From Palsa-343 sp036269135 (GTDB lineage Bacteria; Acidobacteriota; Terriglobia; Terriglobales; Acidobacteriaceae): a stretch of DNA of 64,000 nucleotides. This document shows, one piece after another, positions 51,240 to 59,364 of the stretch. The stretch spans positions 124,001 to 188,000 of the forward strand of contig DATASQ010000022.1 in the NCBI GenBank assembly GCA_036269135.1. The letters are read 5' to 3'. The notes below the pieces were generated by a model that saw nothing but the letters and a program-made list of their open reading frames with translations, searched no databases and was not told where the DNA came from. The position numbers were made by a program, and so were the translations under genes. Position 1 is the stretch's first letter. The number at the start of each line of letters is the position of its first letter.

Positions 51240-52690
51240 GGCGGGCCATCTTCAGCGCGACCCCGGAACACGGGATGCGTGCCCCGCTTGTGCGGCGCCG
51301 GATGCGCAACCGGTTCATGCGATATCCGCTGCTGCGCCGATTTCGATTGCTCGCCCGTGAGGACCTGACCCGGGTCTACGAGCGCGATTTGCGCAAATGG
51401 CTGATTGTGGCGCCCATCATTGGGATCATCACCGGCCTGGTCATTACAGCGATCGCCGTGATGATCCTCAGAATCCTGTGGCCGCCGATCCTCGCGTACT
51501 ACCTCCATCACCATTGGGCGATCGTGCCCGGGCTGATTGTGGGTAGTGCCCTCGCGGGCCTCATCATGCACTATCTGACGCCCGATCCCGACGAGCACTC
51601 GACCGAAGAAGTGATCCGGTCGTATCACGAGCATGAGGGGCGAATCGAGGGTCGGTCCTTCATCCCAAAGATCGCAGCCGCCATCGCGACGGTCGGCTTC
51701 GGGGGCAGCGCCGCGCTGGAAGGTCCCAGTATTTACGGGGGCGCAGCCATCGGTTCGTGGCTGTGGATGCGGCTGTCACCCCGGCCCAAAGACTCGCCAG
51801 GGCGCTCGATTCTGCGGCGGCTGCGCCTCACGAATCGCGACCGGCGCATCATGCTCATCTGCGGAGCGGCGGCGGGCATGTCGGCGGTGTTTCGCGCGCC
51901 GCTCACCGGCATTGTCTTCGCGCTGGAAATGCCCTACCGCGACGATCTGGCGCACGAGGCGCTGGTCCCCTCGCTGCTTGCCTCGGTGGTGGCCTATGTC
52001 ACGCTCGGCTCGTTTCTGGGTGCCGCGCCGCTCTTCAACTTCAGCGGTGCGCAGACCTTCACGCGGCAGGATCTTTACTGGAGCGCGCTTCTGGGGCTGC
52101 TCGTCGGGCTGCTGGCGATGGTCTTCGTGATTACGTTCCGTCGCGTGCGGACGTTCTTTGTGCGCTGGCGGCTGCCCCACTGGATGAAGCTGACGCTGGG
52201 TGGTGCGCTCACCGGGTGTTGCGGGTTCCTGTTCCTGAGAATTTATCCGGGAAACCTGGTCCCGCTGGGTCCGAACTATGAGGCGGTGGACATGGTGCTA
52301 AACGGACACCATGGCTCCGCGCAGCTGCTGGTATTCAGCGGGCTCAAGCTGGCGGCGACCCTGTTCACCCTGGGAGCCGGTGGGGTGAGCGCGATGTTTG
52401 TGCCGCTGTTTCTCACCGGAGGCAGCCTGGGGACTGCCTTTGCGCAGTCCATCGTGCACAGCCCGGAGACCGGCCTCTATGCCGCGGTCGGGATGGCCTC
52501 TTTCCTGGCGGCCGGTTACAAAACCCCGTTAGCGGCCGTAGTGTTTGTGGCCGAGGCGACAGGCGGCCACGCGTTGATTGTTCCGGCGCTGATCGGAGCG
52601 GCGGTCGCTTATGCTGCCTCCGGCGATGCCTCGGCTTCCGGCGATCAGCGACTGCATGCCGGCGCACGGGTGCAGGAATTCGAGTCCTGA
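51236..52690 (+). CDS. ClC-family chloride channel or transporter
   Basis: A 484-residue membrane protein with the ClC fold (about 10-12 hydrophobic segments). The anion-selectivity motif of helix F appears as GGSAALEGPSIYGGAAIGSW (compare G-K/R-E-G-P), and helix N as GVSAMFVPLFLTGGSLGTAF (compare G-x-F-x-P). VFRAPLTGIVFALEM is typical of the region after helix F. The first ~40 residues are very basic and cytoplasmic. The GTG start overlaps the MarR stop by four bases (GTGA), an unusual partnership for a ClC gene. No CBS domains are present. Confidence 0.87.
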   Translation: MRRAIFSATPEHGMRAPLVRRRMRNRFMRYPLLRRFRLLAREDLTRVYERDLRKWLIVAPIIGIITGLVITAIAVMILRILWPPILAYYLHHHWAIVPGLIVGSALAGLIMHYLTPDPDEHSTEEVIRSYHEHEGRIEGRSFIPKIAAAIATVGFGGSAALEGPSIYGGAAIGSWLWMRLSPRPKDSPGRSILRRLRLTNRDRRIMLICGAAAGMSAVFRAPLTGIVFALEMPYRDDLAHEALVPSLLASVVAYVTLGSFLGAAPLFNFSGAQTFTRQDLYWSALLGLLVGLLAMVFVITFRRVRTFFVRWRLPHWMKLTLGGALTGCCGFLFLRIYPGNLVPLGPNYEAVDMVLNGHHGSAQLLVFSGLKLAATLFTLGAGGVSAMFVPLFLTGGSLGTAFAQSIVHSPETGLYAAVGMASFLAAGYKTPLAAVVFVAEATGGHALIVPALIGAAVAYAASGDASASGDQRLHAGARVQEFES

Positions 52691-52758
52691 GCGAACGCAG
52701 CGTACCCGCTCCGAGCTGCGCGATTCGCGTTATGCTGGGTGCCATCACGAGGTGCATG

Positions 52759-53172
52759 ATGGCCATTGAGGTGCGGGGGCTGACTCCGTTGGTGCAGGTC
52801 TACGACATGCCGGCGTCAGTGCGGTTCTATCGGGACCTGCTTGGTTTTGAGATCGTGAGCACGTCTCCGGTGCTGGGCAAGGACCGCTTCCACTGGGTGC
52901 TCCTGCGGCTGGGCAAAGCGGAATTGATGCTCAACACGGCCTATGAATTCGACCATGAGCGGCCTGTGCCGGCGGACCGTGTACGGGCGGCCACTCACGA
53001 GGATATTACTTTGTATTTTGGCTGTCCTGATGTGGATGCAGCCTATGAAGAGCTGCACGAGAAGGGCGTGGCTCTGAGACCTCCCCAAGCTGCGCCCTAC
53101 GGGATGAAACAGCTGTCGCTGCGCGATCCCGATGGATATGGGCTGTGCTTCCAGTGGCCGGCAGACGAATAG
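52759..53172 (+). CDS. VOC-family (glyoxalase/dioxygenase-fold) protein
   Basis: A 137-residue single VOC domain: GLTPLVQVYDMPASVRFYRD, then LLGFEIV; HWVLLRLGKAELML; DVDAAYEELHEKGV; LSLRDPDGYGLCFQWP. The metal-ligand Glu usual near the C-terminus is not obvious (the last strand reads YGLCFQ). ATG 52759 is preferred because GAGG lies six bases upstream; 52732 and 52756 are in frame. It is too short to be 4-hydroxyphenylpyruvate dioxygenase, although it lies just upstream of the homogentisate genes. Function unknown. Confidence 0.82.
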   Translation: MAIEVRGLTPLVQVYDMPASVRFYRDLLGFEIVSTSPVLGKDRFHWVLLRLGKAELMLNTAYEFDHERPVPADRVRAATHEDITLYFGCPDVDAAYEELHEKGVALRPPQAAPYGMKQLSLRDPDGYGLCFQWPADE

Positions 53173-53243
53173 TCATCCCGGCCGGCGCCTTCAGATTACG
53201 GAAGCAGCGGAAGTTGCCAACTCTCAGTCTCTCCCGGTAGCGT

Positions 53244-53265
53244 ATAGGGTTTTGCGGAACCCTAT
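53244..53265. promoter_or_regulatory. Perfect 8-bp inverted repeat upstream of hmgA
   Basis: ATAGGGTT-TTGCGG-AACCCTAT lies 48 bases before the hmgA start codon. There is no T-run, so an operator or leader hairpin is more likely than a terminator of the VOC gene. Confidence 0.5.
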
Positions 53266-53313
53266 TCCCCGGCGGCCAGTTGCCGCGCGCCGGTTCTCGA
53301 CAGGAGGAAATGG

Positions 53314-54615
53314 ATGGCTCGTGCGGAGCTCAGGTATCAGTCTGGATTTGGGAATGAATTTGCCACCGAGGCGGTAGACGGGGCGCTGCCGCAGGGGCAA
53401 AATGCCCCCCAGAAAGCGCCGCTGGGGCTATATACCGAGCAGTTGAGCGGCACGGCCTTCACTGCGCCCCGGGCGGCCAACCGGCGGACGTGGACCTATC
53501 GCATTCGCCCCTCGGTCACGCATAAGCCGTTCTCCGAAGCCGGCAGTGGCCTGTTCCGCAGCGGACCCTTCAACGAGCTGCCCACGCCGCCGAACCAGAT
53601 GCGGTGGAATCCAATTCCCATGCCGGAGAAGAAGACAGATTTCGTCGACGGGATCGTCACCCTGGGCGGCAGCGGCGACTCGGCTCTGCAGGTCGGAGCG
53701 GGTGTCCACCTCTATGCAGCCAACGCTTCGATGAAGGATCGGTATTTCTACAATGCCGACGGCGAAATGCTGATCGTGCCGCAACAGGGCAAGCTGACCG
53801 TTCACACGGAGCTGGGAATCCTGGGCGTGGCGCCGGGAGAAATCTGCGTGGTGCCGCGCGGAATGAAGATGCGCGTCGATCTGCAAGGCCCGTCGCGCGG
53901 GTACATCTGCGAGAATTACGGGCTGACCTTCCGGCTGCCGGACCTCGGCCCGATTGGCGCGAATGGCCTCGCGAACCCCAGAGATTTTCTGACGCCGGTA
54001 GCGGCCTACGAGGATCGCGAGGGAGATTTTCGAATTATTGGAAAATTCCTGGGACGCATGTGGGAGGCCGAGATCGACCACTCGCCTCTGGACGTGGTCG
54101 CCTGGCACGGGAACTATGCGCCGTATAAGTATGACCTGGCGCGCTATAACTGCATCAACAGCGTCAGCTTCGACCATCCGGATCCGTCGATCTACTCGGT
54201 TATGACGGCGCCTACGCTGCAACCGGGTACCGCCAATGTGGATTTCGCGATCTTTCCGCCGCGCTGGCTGGTGGCCGAACACACCTTCCGGCCGCCCTGG
54301 TTCCATCGCAACATGATGAACGAATTCATGGGGCTGATCTTCGGTGAGTACGACGCCAAGGCCGAGGGCTTTCTGCCCGGCGGCGCCAGCCTGCACAACT
54401 GCATGTCCGGCCACGGGCCCGACGCCGAGACATGGGAAAAGGCCGGTAAAGCGGAGCTGAAGCCGGTCAAGCTGGAGAACACGCTCGCGTTTATGTTCGA
54501 GACCGGCCTGCCGGTGCGTCCCACAAAATTTGCGCTGGAGACGAAGATTCTGCAGCATGAATATTACGAGTGCTGGCAGGGCCTGAAGAAGCACTTTAAA
54601 GCGCCAAAGAAATAA
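53314..54615 (+). CDS. hmgA: Homogentisate 1,2-dioxygenase
   Basis: A 433-residue iron dioxygenase that opens homogentisate to maleylacetoacetate in tyrosine/phenylalanine catabolism. Characteristic N-terminus YQSGFGNEFATEAVDGALPQ, then GLYTEQLSGTAFTAPR and NRRTWTYRIRPS. The iron ligands lie in PPWFHRNMMNEFMGLI (His and Glu) and LHNCMSGHGPDAETWEKA (His). AGGAGG stands before ATG 53314. Full length. It heads a three-gene operon hmgA-unknown-fahA. Confidence 0.97.
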   Translation: MARAELRYQSGFGNEFATEAVDGALPQGQNAPQKAPLGLYTEQLSGTAFTAPRAANRRTWTYRIRPSVTHKPFSEAGSGLFRSGPFNELPTPPNQMRWNPIPMPEKKTDFVDGIVTLGGSGDSALQVGAGVHLYAANASMKDRYFYNADGEMLIVPQQGKLTVHTELGILGVAPGEICVVPRGMKMRVDLQGPSRGYICENYGLTFRLPDLGPIGANGLANPRDFLTPVAAYEDREGDFRIIGKFLGRMWEAEIDHSPLDVVAWHGNYAPYKYDLARYNCINSVSFDHPDPSIYSVMTAPTLQPGTANVDFAIFPPRWLVAEHTFRPPWFHRNMMNEFMGLIFGEYDAKAEGFLPGGASLHNCMSGHGPDAETWEKAGKAELKPVKLENTLAFMFETGLPVRPTKFALETKILQHEYYECWQGLKKHFKAPKK

Positions 54616-54632
54616 GCCCCACAGGAGAGACT

Positions 54633-55505
54633 ATGAGCGCGGCCGAAGCGCTGCTGGGACGAATTGTCGATTACGCCGGCCTCTTCCCGCCGGCGGCTCT
54701 GGACATGGCGACGGCCGTCCGCGACTACCAGGAGTATCTGGGAGGCGAGCATGGATGGATGCTGGGATCGTTTGTGGTCTCCGCTCCCCGTCTCGAAGAA
54801 TTTGCGGCAGCCTTTGACCAGGTCTGTTGCGGTGAGAAAGAGAATCCCTGGACTCTGAGCATTGTGTGCGCGGGAGCGTCGGCCGACGATGCCCGGCGCA
54901 TCGCGGCGTTTCGCCAGGGCGCCGTGTTCATCGGCAGTCTGGAGGCAAAGGCCGAGGACCCGCGTGCGGCGGCGGAGGTCCTGGAGCGCTTGCCGGCGGC
55001 TCGGACGCGCTATGTGGAATTCGCCCCGGAGCGCGCGGCAGAGATGCTGCCGGTCCTGGCCGAACGCGGCGCGTGGGCCAAAATCCGCATGGGCGGCCTC
55101 ACTCCCGGAACCATCCCAGATGTTGAAAGCGTGGCGCATTTCCTCGCGGCCTGTATGCGGGAACGCGTACCCTTCAAAGCGACCGCCGGTCTCCATCATG
55201 CGATTCGGGCGACACGCGCGTTGACCGGGAACCCCGACGGCCCACGCGCGCCGATGCACGGTTTTCTTAACCTTTTTCTGGCGGCCGCCCTCGCGTATTT
55301 CGGCGCGGATGAGCCGGCCATCCTGCGCACTCTCGCGGAAGAGGACGCATCCGCGTTTTCCCTGGATGACGAGGTGATCCGCTGGCATGAGCAGACGCTC
55401 ATCACTGACCAGATCGAGCGCGTACGCAGCGAGTTTGCCATGAGCTTTGGTTCCTGCTCCTTCACCGACCCCGTCGATGACATGAAAGAAATGGGATGGA
55501 TATAA
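54633..55505 (+). CDS. Uncharacterised conserved protein between hmgA and fahA
   Basis: A 290-residue, apparently cytoplasmic protein with no recognised domain. Striking segments that look conserved are RIVDYAGLFPPAALDM near the N-terminus, WAKIRMGGLTPGTIPDVESV, PFKATAGLHHAIRATRAL and HGFLNLFLAAALA. The strand-helix alternation is compatible with an alpha/beta barrel, but this is only an impression. CAGGAG precedes ATG 54633 by about seven bases. It follows hmgA by 17 bases and overlaps fahA by 10, so it is very probably co-translated with the homogentisate enzymes. It sits where maleylacetoacetate isomerase is expected, and no glutathione-S-transferase-like maiA is present here; a replacement isomerase is a hypothesis, not a finding. 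Confidence 0.85.
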   Translation: MSAAEALLGRIVDYAGLFPPAALDMATAVRDYQEYLGGEHGWMLGSFVVSAPRLEEFAAAFDQVCCGEKENPWTLSIVCAGASADDARRIAAFRQGAVFIGSLEAKAEDPRAAAEVLERLPAARTRYVEFAPERAAEMLPVLAERGAWAKIRMGGLTPGTIPDVESVAHFLAACMRERVPFKATAGLHHAIRATRALTGNPDGPRAPMHGFLNLFLAAALAYFGADEPAILRTLAEEDASAFSLDDEVIRWHEQTLITDQIERVRSEFAMSFGSCSFTDPVDDMKEMGWI

Positions 55506-56809
55506 CAGAGTCGAGCGACGCGCCCCCGCGCAGGAAATGCTGGCTGGAATCGGCCAACGATCCGGCCGCCGATTTTCCGCTGGAAAATCTTCCCTTTGGG
55601 GTTTTCGAGGGCGACGGTGCGAACCGGATCGGGTTGGCCATTGGCGATTCGATTCTCGATCTGGCGGGCAGCGCCGAAGCCGGGCTGCTCGAGGGATTGC
55701 CGCCGCCCATACTGCATGCCTGCCGAGCAGAGGACTTGAATTCGCTGGCCGAAGCGGGAACCGCCGCCGTCCGCCAGATTCGCGCCCGCGCGGCAGAGCT
55801 GCTCAGCAAGGCTGGTCAGCGCGGTAAGGTCGAGCCGCACCTCGTCCCGCAGAAGAGCGCGCGCATGGGGCTGCCGTTTCGCATTCGCGATTACACCGAC
55901 TTCTATGCCTCCATCCATCATGCGACGAATGTGGGACGGCTGTTTCGGCCCGACACTCCACTGCTGCCCAACTACAAGTGGGTGCCGATCGGCTATCACG
56001 GACGCGCCTCATCCATCGTGGTCAGCGGAGCCGAGATTCAACGGCCATCGGGACAGACCAAGTCGCCGGACATGCCCGCGCCGACGTTTGCGCCGGCAAC
56101 CATGATGGATTACGAGCTGGAGGTCGGTTTCTTCGTGGGACCGGGGAACGCTCGCGGCCGCCCCATTCCCCTGGACGAAGCCGAACAGCATATGTTTGGG
56201 CTGTGTCTGATGAACGACTGGTCGGCGCGCAATATTCAGTCCTGGGAATACCAGCCGCTGGGACCCTTCCTGGCCAAGAACTTTGCCACCACCATCTCGC
56301 CGTGGGTGGTATCGCTGGAGGCGCTTGAGCCGTACCGCGTGCCGGCCATGGTGCGGCCGGAGGGCGATCCCGGGCCGCTTCCGTATTTGCAGTCGCCGCG
56401 CGACCAGCGGCACGGCGGCTTTGCGATCACGCTCGAGGTCTGGCTGGCAACCGCCAAAATGCGTGCGAAACGGCAGCCGCCGGTACGGCTGAGCCGAAGC
56501 AATATGAAAGATTTGTACTGGACCCCGGCACAAATGCTGACGCATCACGCCAGCAACGGCTGCAATCTGCAGTCCGGCGACCTGCTGGCCACCGGCACCG
56601 TTTCGGGACCGACCCGCGATGCGGTGGGTTGCCTGCTGGAACGTACTCGCCGTGGCGCCGAGCCGCTGGAGTTGCCCAACGGCGAGACGAGAAAGTTCCT
56701 TGAAGATGGCGATGAAGTGATTCTCCGCGGCTGGTGCGAGCGCGAAGGCTATCCGCGGATTGGTTTTGGCGAATGCCGCGGCCGGGTGATCCCGGCTGAA
56801 CCTCAGTAG
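55496..56809 (+). CDS. fahA: Fumarylacetoacetase
   Basis: A 437-residue hydrolase giving fumarate and acetoacetate, the last step of tyrosine catabolism. Conserved: LPFGVFEGDGANRIGLAIGD, MGLPFRIRDYTDFYASIHHA (catalytic-loop His and metal Asp), PTFAPATMMDYELEVGFFVG (E-x-E metal ligands), NDWSARNIQSWEYQPLGPFL and LQSGDLLATGTVSGP. Length and order match the eukaryotic-type FAH family. ATG 55496 lies inside the last codons of the upstream gene. It is convergent with the prepilin peptidase gene (7-base overlap of the ends). Confidence 0.97.
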   Translation: MDITESSDAPPRRKCWLESANDPAADFPLENLPFGVFEGDGANRIGLAIGDSILDLAGSAEAGLLEGLPPPILHACRAEDLNSLAEAGTAAVRQIRARAAELLSKAGQRGKVEPHLVPQKSARMGLPFRIRDYTDFYASIHHATNVGRLFRPDTPLLPNYKWVPIGYHGRASSIVVSGAEIQRPSGQTKSPDMPAPTFAPATMMDYELEVGFFVGPGNARGRPIPLDEAEQHMFGLCLMNDWSARNIQSWEYQPLGPFLAKNFATTISPWVVSLEALEPYRVPAMVRPEGDPGPLPYLQSPRDQRHGGFAITLEVWLATAKMRAKRQPPVRLSRSNMKDLYWTPAQMLTHHASNGCNLQSGDLLATGTVSGPTRDAVGCLLERTRRGAEPLELPNGETRKFLEDGDEVILRGWCEREGYPRIGFGECRGRVIPAEPQ

Positions 56810-57600
56810 ACCAGGAATTTCGCGTACCAGTGCAGGATGGGCTGCCCGGCGAAGATCGTGTACAAAGCCGCGGCGCACAGAAACGATCCCAGCGGCAGGC
56901 GGGCCGCCAGAGAGCGCCGATGGCGCGGCCCCGGAACCAGCGCGGCAACTCCGAAAAGCGCAGCAGCAAAGGTACCCAGAACGAAGGCCAGGAGGGTGGG
57001 CCCGGGCCCGAGCCAGGCGGCAATCATGGCCAGAAGTTTCACATCGCCCATGCCCAGGCCCTCCACCCGCCGCAACAGGTAATAGATCCGGCGGATGATC
57101 CAGAGCAGCAGCGCCGCCAGAAATGCCCACAGCAGGGACTGACCTGCATGCCACAGGCGATCCGTGGGGAATTCCACGGGCCGCAGAGCTGCGTACGCGA
57201 TCCCGAGTCCGATGCCGGTCAGCGTAAAGACATCGGGCAGGCGCAGGGTCTCGGCATCCATCGCAGCAAGGCCGAGCAGGAGAAAGCAGAGGACATCCAT
57301 GCCGATGCCGGTCAGCGACAAGCCGAAGTGAAGAAAGCTCAGCAAAAACAGCCCCGCTGTGGCGAACTCCACGGCTGGGTAGCGCCAGGAAATTGCCACG
57401 CGGCAGGATCGACAGCGCCCTCGCAGCGCGATCCAGCTGAGCACCGGGATGTTGTCGACGGGGCGAATGGGCACGCTGCAGTCTGGACAATGCGAGCCGG
57501 GCCGCAGCAGCGAAGCATGTTGCGGCAGGCGCGCGACGCAGACGTTGAGAAAGCTCCCAAACGCCAGGCCGAAGAGAACGACGAAGAGGGCGGTGAGCAG
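56803..57600 (-). CDS. Prepilin peptidase (A24, PilD/GspO type), start uncertain
   Basis: A bitopic-to-polytopic aspartic protease with about eight transmembrane segments that cleaves and methylates type IV pilin-like precursors. Visible: AFGSFLNVCVARLP, the zinc-type cysteine pairs CPDC and CRSC, NIPVLSWIALRGRC, the first catalytic Asp region AAMDAETLRLPD and the second GLGMGDVKLLAMIAAW. No ATG, GTG or TTG lies in frame near the expected N-terminus. The best site has GAAGGAG (about 57612-57618 on this strand) followed by a CTG at 57600-57598; translation from there gives 265 residues, a normal length. The frame is open far upstream but overlaps mazG. Confidence 0.8.
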   Translation of the reverse strand: MLTALFVVLFGLAFGSFLNVCVARLPQHASLLRPGSHCPDCSVPIRPVDNIPVLSWIALRGRCRSCRVAISWRYPAVEFATAGLFLLSFLHFGLSLTGIGMDVLCFLLLGLAAMDAETLRLPDVFTLTGIGLGIAYAALRPVEFPTDRLWHAGQSLLWAFLAALLLWIIRRIYYLLRRVEGLGMGDVKLLAMIAAWLGPGPTLLAFVLGTFAAALFGVAALVPGPRHRRSLAARLPLGSFLCAAALYTIFAGQPILHWYAKFLVY

Positions 57601-57670
57601 AAGCGCGGCGAATCTCCTTCGAACAGCAGTGTCGCCAGCATACCGGCAACGGCATTGTAGAGTTAGGGAT

Positions 57671-58555
57671 ATGGCCGTGGAGAACGATCCAGCCCTGGCG
57701 AAGCGTGTTCCGGAATGCGATAATCGCGCCCACGCTGGCGATCGGTTTGCCGAAGCGGTCGGCATCATGGCGCGGCTGCGCGCACCGGGCGGCTGTCCCT
57801 GGGATCGCGAGCAGACCTTTGCTTCGATCCGCAAATACACCCTGGAAGAAACCTGGGAAGTTCTCGATGCGATCGAGCGCGAGAACTGGGCCGACCTCGC
57901 CGATGAACTGGGCGATCTCCTGCTCCAGGTCCTCTTCTATGCGGAGATGGCCGACGAAGCCGGACATTTCTCGATCGGCGATGTCATCGCGGGGCTGAAC
58001 CGCAAGCTGATCCGGCGCCATCCGCATGTTTTTGGCGAAGAAGCCTCGGCGGCAGCCGGGAATCGCGCCGAGGGTCTGGCGATGGAAGGCATCGGAGCCG
58101 CGCAGGTTCTGCGCAACTGGGACGAGATCAAGAAACGGGAAAAGAAGGTCCAGGTCGACGCTCCGGGAAGGCTGGACACGATCTCTCGCGCGATGCCGGC
58201 GCTGGCCGAGGCCGGCAAGATCGGATCCCGGGCGGCGAAGGCAGGCTTTGACTGGCCCGACCCGCAGGGCGTTCTTGAGAAGCTCCGGGAAGAGACGAGA
58301 GAACTGGACGAAGAAGTCCGCTCAGGACAGCAACAAGCGGCGGCAGAAGAGCTTGGCGATCTGTTATTTACAGCGACAAACCTCGCTCGGCACATGAAGG
58401 TCGATCCGGAGCTTGCGCTGCGCGACGCCAACGCGAAATTTCGCCGCCGCTTTGCGGCCATGGAAGCCTTCGCGTCCAGGCCGCTCGAAGAAATGACAGC
58501 CCCGGAGCTGGAGGCGCTGTGGGCGCAAAGCAAGGGGGCGGAACGCAACCGATGA
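57671..58555 (+). CDS. mazG: Nucleoside triphosphate pyrophosphohydrolase MazG
   Basis: A 294-residue house-cleaning NTPase with two tandem MazG domains. Domain 1: LRAPGGCPWDREQT, then LEETWEVLDAIE and DELGDLLLQVLFYAEMA (E-E-x-x-E ... E-x-x-D metal site). Domain 2: KAGFDWPDPQGVLEKLREE, then TRELDEEV and EELGDLLFTATNLARH. The start at ATG 57671 fits the family; the frame extends upstream over the prepilin peptidase gene. Its TGA overlaps the GNAT start as ATGA, so it heads the mazG-GNAT-racemase operon. A typical member with a short N-terminal extension. Confidence 0.95.
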   Translation: MAVENDPALAKRVPECDNRAHAGDRFAEAVGIMARLRAPGGCPWDREQTFASIRKYTLEETWEVLDAIERENWADLADELGDLLLQVLFYAEMADEAGHFSIGDVIAGLNRKLIRRHPHVFGEEASAAAGNRAEGLAMEGIGAAQVLRNWDEIKKREKKVQVDAPGRLDTISRAMPALAEAGKIGSRAAKAGFDWPDPQGVLEKLREETRELDEEVRSGQQQAAAEELGDLLFTATNLARHMKVDPELALRDANAKFRRRFAAMEAFASRPLEEMTAPELEALWAQSKGAERNR

Positions 58556-59364
58556 ATCCGCAGACCATTGAAACGGCCATCGGAACCAGGGTGGTCCTGC
58601 GTAGCTGCCTGGGTTTCGAGGAACTGGACGCCTGCGTCCGACTGCAGATCGAAACGTGGGGCTACGCCGATGGCGACGTGATTCCGCGCCGGGTTTTCAC
58701 GGTGGCCGAGCGCATCGGCGGGCAGGCGATTGGCGCTTTCGAGGGGAATCATCTCGTCGGTTTCGCTATGTCTTTGCCTGGCATTAAGCCGGCGGCGGTG
58801 GCAGGGGCCTCGCCCGTTCCTTATCTGCATTCCCACATGCTGGCTGTGACACCGCGCTATCGAAACTCCGGGATCGGCCGCCATCTCAAGTTTTTTCAAC
58901 GGGAAGAAGCGCTCAGCCGGGGAATTTCTCTGATGGAATGGACCTTCGATCCGCTGGAAATCAAGAACGCATTCCTGAATATCCACAAACTGGGGGTCAT
59001 CGTTCGCAGCTATACTCCGAATTTTTATGGTGTATCCTCATCTCGTCTGCAGGCCGGACTTCCCACGGACCGTCTCCATGCCGAATGGTGGATGGACTCG
59101 GAACGGGTGAAGGCTGTCCTCACCGGGACCCCATACATTCCGCCGGAAATCCAGGAGACAATCGCGTTGCCGAAAGCTCTGACCGAATGGAAAGCTTCCG
59201 CTACGAGTGTCGCCCGAGCCGCAGCGGTGCAGAGCGAGAATCGCCGCCGGTTTCTGGATGCGTTCGGGCGGGGTCTGGCGGTGGTCGGTTTCCAGGTGGA
59301 TCCGCAGGGTAACGGCACTTTCGAGCTCGCACGACTGCAACAACCCGGAACGGGAGTTCTATGA
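58552..59364 (+). CDS. GNAT-family acyltransferase (module copy B)
   Basis: A 270-residue protein, complete paralogue of the partial gene at 1-546. The GNAT core is LHSHMLAVTPRYRNSGIGRH then LKFFQREEAL (motif A, V-x-P-x-Y-x-N-x-G-I-G), with the family-specific SLMEWTFDPLEIKNAFLNIH and SSRLQAGLPTDRLHAEWWMD. Start and stop both overlap neighbours by four bases (ATGA with mazG, ATGA with the racemase). In Geobacillus kaustophilus a GNAT enzyme succinylates D-amino acids, the racemase inverts the N-succinyl amino acid and a desuccinylase releases the L-form. This pair would supply the first two steps; the desuccinylase is not in the window. Confidence 0.85.
   Translation: MNPQTIETAIGTRVVLRSCLGFEELDACVRLQIETWGYADGDVIPRRVFTVAERIGGQAIGAFEGNHLVGFAMSLPGIKPAAVAGASPVPYLHSHMLAVTPRYRNSGIGRHLKFFQREEALSRGISLMEWTFDPLEIKNAFLNIHKLGVIVRSYTPNFYGVSSSRLQAGLPTDRLHAEWWMDSERVKAVLTGTPYIPPEIQETIALPKALTEWKASATSVARAAAVQSENRRRFLDAFGRGLAVVGFQVDPQGNGTFELARLQQPGTGVL

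Noticed and set aside
52759..53172. 4-hydroxyphenylpyruvate dioxygenase just upstream of hmgA
   Set aside because: The VOC protein has 137 residues and a single domain; HPPD is about 350 residues with a three-residue iron site that is not seen.
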